This document shows positions 60,233 to 64,000 of a DNA stretch of 64,000 nucleotides, one piece after another. The stretch lies in NCBI GenBank assembly GCA_019429445.1, contig JAHYIW010000017.1, forward strand, positions 1 to 64,000, in the 5' to 3' direction. The notes under the pieces were generated by a model. It had not been told where the DNA came from and did no database searches. It worked only from the letters and a program-made list of their open reading frames with translations. The stretch comes from Desulfuromonadaceae bacterium (GTDB lineage Bacteria; Desulfobacterota; Desulfuromonadia; Desulfuromonadales; JAHYIW01). Made by a program: the position numbers and the translations under genes. Numbering within the stretch: the first letter of the stretch is position 1; each line of letters begins with the position of its first letter.

Positions 60233-61585
60233 TCAGAGCAGCTGGGCTTCGATCCGCCTGAACAGTTCTCGTCGCGCCAGTTCCGCTTCCGGATAGAGGG
60301 CCTCCTCCGGCAGGTCAGTGTCGCAATGGCTGATGTAGATGAACCCGTCAGCGACCCGTTCCAGATTGCCACCGAAGCAGTGGCGTAACCACTGCTGGAC
60401 CGCTGCGTCCTCTGTGGTGCGCTGCGACAGTAACCGTCCGGCGGGGTCGAAACGGTAACAGGCCATCTCCTGTTGAGGGTAGTTGCGGCTGCGCTGAGTG
60501 CGTTGCAGGACAAAATGATCATGCCGGGTCGTTTCGTGGAAAAGCTCCCGGAGCGCATCACCGGGATTGCTGGTCGGATAAAAAGTTTGACTCAACAGAG
60601 TGGCCAGGCAATCATCATGGGCATAGCCGCTGATTTGCTCGTGATGCGCCACCCAGAAGTAGCCGACCGCCGCGATTGCTCCGTCGTCGACGATCTTCTC
60701 TGAGCAGAGCGGGCAGATCGGCACCAGGTCGCCGATGCGCTGTTGCAGGGCATGGTCACGGCGCAGATGCTGCTCTTCCTCGGCCAACCGCAGTTGACCG
60801 ATGCGCCGCTCGGGAGTGTCCTTGATGTCGGCAATAATCTGGCGGGCAAGATGAGCAAACTGCAGATGCACATCGGTGTTGCGGGCGTGATGAATGACCG
60901 GAAAAATACGCCCCTCGGGGTTGGTGTTGAGTGACTCGACTTTGGAACTTTTGGAAATATGCCCGTCGTAACAGCGATAACCGCGATTGATGGCATAACC
61001 GCGCAGCAGTTGCAGGGCGTTTTTGAACGGCCCCTCAAAATGGATGCGCGCGTCGACCAGACACGGAAGGATCCGCACCGTCTTGCGCCCCCCGCCGTGA
61101 GTTGTGGCGAAATCGACGATATAGCGGCTGTTTTCCAGCGAAGCGGTATCCTTGACCGGAATAATGATGCGATCGGCAACATGCAGGGCGTTCTGGGTAA
61201 AAATATCGAGATCGGGGCGGGTGTCAATGATGATGATACCGCCACCACCGCGACTCTGCTGAAGCGTTCTCGCCAGCAGATCACCGGTAATCATGTCGCG
61301 CAAGGTGCTTAACTGCCGGTTGGAGGGAATAAACTCTACACCGTTCTGGCCGAGCTCGGTGAGCTCCTCGATCCGGCGACCGGTGAAGAGCTCTGCCACC
61401 GTACCATGTCCGCTGCCAGTCCCGATGCGGAACATTTTATCGACAGAGAAATGGTTGTCGAAGCTGAACAGCGTGACCGGCAGATCTTCCGCCAGCGCCT
61501 TGAGATAGATCGCCAGATTGGTGGCCAGGGTGGTTTTGCCGACGCCGCCTTTTTCACTGGCAACGGTAATAATATAAGGATCCAT
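60233..61585 (-). CDS. ParA-like ATPase with a C-terminal Cys/His domain
   Basis: 450 residues. GGAGG lies just before the ATG, and a good promoter is upstream. The N-terminal ~230 residues are a MinD/ParA ATPase: deviant Walker A KGGVGKTT with a following lysine-rich loop, IIIIDTRPDLD, and a switch-like IPVKDTASLENSRYI. The C-terminal ~200 residues carry a possible zinc site: CPLCSEKI, then AHHEQISGYAHDDC, and later CYRFDPAG and HCFGG. I do not know this combination as a named family. It is not in a par operon and no ParB or parS site is seen. It may position or sense a complex; function unknown. Confidence 0.8.
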   Translation of the reverse strand: MDPYIITVASEKGGVGKTTLATNLAIYLKALAEDLPVTLFSFDNHFSVDKMFRIGTGSGHGTVAELFTGRRIEELTELGQNGVEFIPSNRQLSTLRDMITGDLLARTLQQSRGGGGIIIIDTRPDLDIFTQNALHVADRIIIPVKDTASLENSRYIVDFATTHGGGRKTVRILPCLVDARIHFEGPFKNALQLLRGYAINRGYRCYDGHISKSSKVESLNTNPEGRIFPVIHHARNTDVHLQFAHLARQIIADIKDTPERRIGQLRLAEEEQHLRRDHALQQRIGDLVPICPLCSEKIVDDGAIAAVGYFWVAHHEQISGYAHDDCLATLLSQTFYPTSNPGDALRELFHETTRHDHFVLQRTQRSRNYPQQEMACYRFDPAGRLLSQRTTEDAAVQQWLRHCFGGNLERVADGFIYISHCDTDLPEEALYPEAELARRELFRRIEAQLL

Positions 61586-61609
61586 TGAGACCTCCGGGAT
61601 GCTGGAAGT

Positions 61610-61638
61610 TTTATAGGCCTGTCTGCATAAAAAGTCAA
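61610..61638 (-). promoter_or_regulatory. Promoter of the ParA-like gene
   Basis: -35 TTGACT (minus strand, 61633-61638), 17-base spacer, -10 TATAAA (61610-61615). Ten of twelve consensus bases match, and the start codon lies about 25 bases further on. Confidence 0.75.
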
Positions 61639-61680
61639 TAAATTCAGGATATTTAACTTATTTAACGCGATCGAAATCCG

Positions 61681-62883
61681 ATGCTGAATGAAGCCCGACC
61701 ACTGTTGACCGTTTCCCGCCTGAACGCACTGCTGCGCGATCTGGTCGAAGAGAATTTCATGAATGTGCGGGTAGCCGGAGAGTTGTCGAATTTTGTCAGC
61801 CCGGTTTCCGGCCACTGGTATTTCAGCCTCAAGGATGACAGTGCCCAGTTGCGTGGTGTGATGTTTCGCGGACAGAACAGCCAGCTGCGCTTCCGGCCGG
61901 AAAATGGCATGGAAGTGATTTGTGTGGGGCGCATATCGGTCTACCCGCAACGGGGTGAGTTGCAGTTGATTGTCGACGAACTCGAACCACGCGGCGTGGG
62001 GGGACTGCAACTGGCGTTTGAACAGTTGAAGCAAAAACTCGCCGTTGAGGGATTGTTTAGTGCCGGGCGCAAACGGCCCTTGCCGGTCTTTCCGGAAACC
62101 ATCGGCGTGGTGACCTCGGCGACCGGTGCGGCGTTGCAGGATATTGTGCAGATTCTGCGGCGCCGCGGTTTCGGCGGTCGCGTGCTGTTGCGTTCGGTGC
62201 CGGTGCAAGGGGCGACAGCGGCGGGGGAAATTGTGGCGGCCCTTGCCGACCTTAACCGGCACGCGCAGGCCGATGTGCTGATCGTCGGGCGCGGCGGTGG
62301 TTCACTGGAAGATCTGTGGGCGTTTAACGAAGAATGTGTTGCCCGCGCGATTGCCGCCTCGAAGATTCCGGTGATCTCGGCGGTTGGTCACGAAATCGAT
62401 TACACCATCGCCGATTTTGTCGCCGACCTGCGCGCGCCGACGCCGAGTGCCGCTGCGGAAATGGTCAGCAAAAGTCGCCTCGAACTTGAATCTCATCTGG
62501 ACCAACTGACGATGCGTCTGAGTGCGTCGCTGGAGGGCAAGTTACAGCGTCAGCGCGAGCGTTTCAATGACCTGACGTCACGGTTGCGACAGCCGCAGAG
62601 CGCCTTGCGGCTGCGGGTGGAACAGCTGCGGATGTCAGTATTGCGCTTGCGGGAAGGGGCGCGACGACAAACCGCCGACGCCACCGCCGGTCTGCGCGAG
62701 GCGAGCGGGCGACTTGATCAGCTGTCGCCGCTGGCCACCCTGGCGCGCGGTTATGCGCTGGTGACCACCGCACAGGGGGGACGCGGGGTGCGCGATGCCT
62801 CCCGGTTACAGCCTGGCGACAGCGTCACCCTGCGCTTTGCTGCGGGGCGTGCGACGGCGACGATTGATGAGGTTGAATCATGA
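61681..62883 (+). CDS. xseA: Exodeoxyribonuclease VII large subunit
   Basis: 400 residues. The N-terminal OB-fold (LTVSRLNALLRDLVEENFMNVRVAGELSNF, GHWYFSLKDDSAQLRGVMFRG) and the catalytic core (PETIGVVTSATGAALQDI, RSVPVQGATAAGEIVAAL, DVLIVGRGGGSLEDLWAFNEE, SAVGHEIDYTIADFVADLRAPTPSAAAE) are followed by the helical XseB-binding region. It degrades single-stranded DNA from both ends. The stop overlaps the start of the next gene (ATGA). xseB follows two genes later. Confidence 0.96.
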   Translation: MLNEARPLLTVSRLNALLRDLVEENFMNVRVAGELSNFVSPVSGHWYFSLKDDSAQLRGVMFRGQNSQLRFRPENGMEVICVGRISVYPQRGELQLIVDELEPRGVGGLQLAFEQLKQKLAVEGLFSAGRKRPLPVFPETIGVVTSATGAALQDIVQILRRRGFGGRVLLRSVPVQGATAAGEIVAALADLNRHAQADVLIVGRGGGSLEDLWAFNEECVARAIAASKIPVISAVGHEIDYTIADFVADLRAPTPSAAAEMVSKSRLELESHLDQLTMRLSASLEGKLQRQRERFNDLTSRLRQPQSALRLRVEQLRMSVLRLREGARRQTADATAGLREASGRLDQLSPLATLARGYALVTTAQGGRGVRDASRLQPGDSVTLRFAAGRATATIDEVES

Positions 62884-63734
62884 ACCGACTGTTTGTCATT
62901 ATCCTGCTCAGCCTCCTGGTGACTCCGGTGTGGGGCCAAGAGTTGACTATTGCGCCGCAACAGCCGGTTAACGGCGGCGTGGCCATGATTCGCTGGCAAG
63001 GGGCAAAACCGTCTTCGGCCGTTGCCCGTTTCGCCGACCGGGTGTTTTATCTGCAACCGGTTGAGGAGGGCGCAATCGGAGTTCTCGGGGTCGATGTCGG
63101 GTTGCTGGCGGGGGACTATCCACTCACTGTGGCGGTGGTCGATCGCCACGGCCAGACGACCTTTAACCGCCAGCGGATTACCGTGCGTGACGCCGGGCGA
63201 CCGGAAGAACGTCTGACCGTTGATCCCGCACTGGTCAGTCCGCAAGACCCCGCTACGTTGCGGCGGATTGCCGCGGAACGGGCGGTGCTGGCTGAAATTT
63301 TTGCCGGTCAGCGCAGCGCTTCGCTGTGGCCGAAGCTGCAACTTCCGGTCGCTAATCCGGTCAGCAGTCAGTTTGGACTGCGGCGGGTTTTTAACGGCGA
63401 ACCGAAATCAGCACATTCCGGGACCGATTTCCGCAGTCCGCGAGGTACGCCCGTGCATCCTGCCCTGGACGGCATTGTTGCGCTGACGGCGGAATATTTT
63501 TATACCGGCAATACGGTGGTTGTCGATCACGGTGAAGGGCTTTTCACCCTTTATGCGCACCTCGAATCGATTGCCGTTCAGGTCGGTTCCACCGTGACAC
63601 CGGCAACCACCCTCGGCCGGGTGGGGAGTACCGGGAGGTCGACCGGGCCTCATTTGCACTGGACTGCCAGGTTGCACGGCGCGCTGGTCGATCCGCTTGA
63701 GTTACTGGCGCTCTGGAACCGGGAAAGACCTTGA
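62880..63734 (+). CDS. Periplasmic M23 (LytM) murein peptidase
   Basis: 284 residues, start overlapping xseA by 4 bases. A signal peptide ends near PVWGQ. The N-terminal ~120 residues form an Ig-like beta domain; the C-terminal LytM domain has all zinc and catalytic motifs, AHSGTDFRS, FTLYAHLES and GPHLHWTA. It should cleave peptidoglycan cross-links. Between xseA and xseB it is part of the same transcript, a placement also seen in some Geobacter genomes as far as I recall. Confidence 0.9.
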   Translation: MNRLFVIILLSLLVTPVWGQELTIAPQQPVNGGVAMIRWQGAKPSSAVARFADRVFYLQPVEEGAIGVLGVDVGLLAGDYPLTVAVVDRHGQTTFNRQRITVRDAGRPEERLTVDPALVSPQDPATLRRIAAERAVLAEIFAGQRSASLWPKLQLPVANPVSSQFGLRRVFNGEPKSAHSGTDFRSPRGTPVHPALDGIVALTAEYFYTGNTVVVDHGEGLFTLYAHLESIAVQVGSTVTPATTLGRVGSTGRSTGPHLHWTARLHGALVDPLELLALWNRERP

Positions 63735-63781
63735 CTCCTGGCACTCTGAACGCGATAATCGAACCTCTACAGGAGATGACT

Positions 63782-64000
63782 TTGAGCAAGAAGACAAGTT
63801 TTGAAGCGGCATTGCAGCAACTCGATGCAGCGGTGACAAAACTCGAAAGCGGTGAGCTGACCCTCGACCAATCGCTGTCCTGTTTTGAAAAAGGGGTTGA
63901 AGCCGTGCGCCGTTGCCGGGAACAACTGCGCGGCGCCGAGCTGCGTTTTGAGGAATTGTCTGCTGAGCTGAGTAGCAGACCGAACGCCGAGTGCATCAAT
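63782..64000 (+). CDS. xseB: Exodeoxyribonuclease VII small subunit, 3' part beyond the window
   Basis: 73 codons are visible to the window edge without a stop. The start is a TTG with AGGAG 6 bases before it; an ATG two codons upstream lies too close to that site. The residues SFEAALQQLDAAVTKLESGELTLDQSLSCFEKGVEA and the RCREQLRGAELRFEEL helix match the XseB helical hairpin. The usual length is 75-85 residues, so the end should be close. It pairs with XseA. Confidence 0.93.
   Translation, partial: MSKKTSFEAALQQLDAAVTKLESGELTLDQSLSCFEKGVEAVRRCREQLRGAELRFEELSAELSSRPNAECIN

Overview
The window looks like chromosomal DNA of a Desulfuromonadia (Geobacter / Desulfuromonas / Pelobacter type) bacterium. 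The evidence is multihaem c-type cytochromes next to an NHL-repeat lipoprotein and a PpiC-type isomerase, a tungsten aldehyde:ferredoxin oxidoreductase, many PAS/GAF/GGDEF/EAL signalling proteins, an atypical PilMNO-plus-secretin type II secretion operon, and the order tig-clpP-clpX-lon-HU-tRNAs-cytochromes-secretion-ftsEX. From memory, a similar order occurs around the OxpG secretion locus of Geobacter sulfurreducens. Genus cannot be fixed from the sequence alone.

Layout. 1-13.5 kb: a small membrane protein, hrpB, an aminotransferase, an M20 peptidase, an M23 peptidase followed by the AOR and class II aldolase-like pair, a PAS histidine kinase and a metallopeptidase-like lipoprotein. 13.6-32 kb: accessory and housekeeping genes (BamE-like protein, fabG, CHASE2 adenylate cyclase, two L,D-transpeptidases, SDR, four-helix-bundle/zinc-ribbon cassette, fadL remnant, MBL hydrolase, ferritin-like protein, YbaK, rhomboid, PsiE, TraB), a probable 6S RNA, and two c-di-GMP proteins. 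32-41.5 kb: an EI24 protein, a TPR-gluzincin peptidase, four tRNAs (Pro, Arg, His, Leu), the tig-clpP-clpX-lon proteostasis operon, HU and three more tRNAs (Asp, Val, Asp). 41.5-45.6 kb: PpiC, NHL lipoprotein and two multihaem cytochromes. 45.7-54.9 kb: one tightly packed operon for a secretion or fibre machine (GspF, GspE, PilM, PilN, PilO, PilP/GspC-like, secretin with a C-terminal cohesin domain, two pseudopilins). 54.9-60.2 kb: ftsE, ftsX, EnvC-like activator, CtpA protease and a divergent polysaccharide deacetylase, a cell-envelope remodelling group. 60.2-64 kb: a ParA-like ATPase with a cysteine/histidine C-terminal domain, xseA, an M23 peptidase and the start of xseB.

Two non-coding patterns stand out. 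First, a roughly 152-bp MITE-like repeat is present in five copies (703-746, 4806-4957, 10544-10787, 14992-15143, 34738-34889). Its ends are TGATGGCGTCGCAAAAA-like terminal inverted repeats, and four copies are flanked by short direct duplications. Second, a four-helix-bundle (S23/IVP-like) gene carrying a C4 zinc ribbon is bracketed on both sides by arrays of GTC (or GAC) triplets spaced exactly 9 bp apart. I consider this cassette the best candidate for an undescribed system here. All calls rest on reading the sequence and on memory of protein families; no database search was run.
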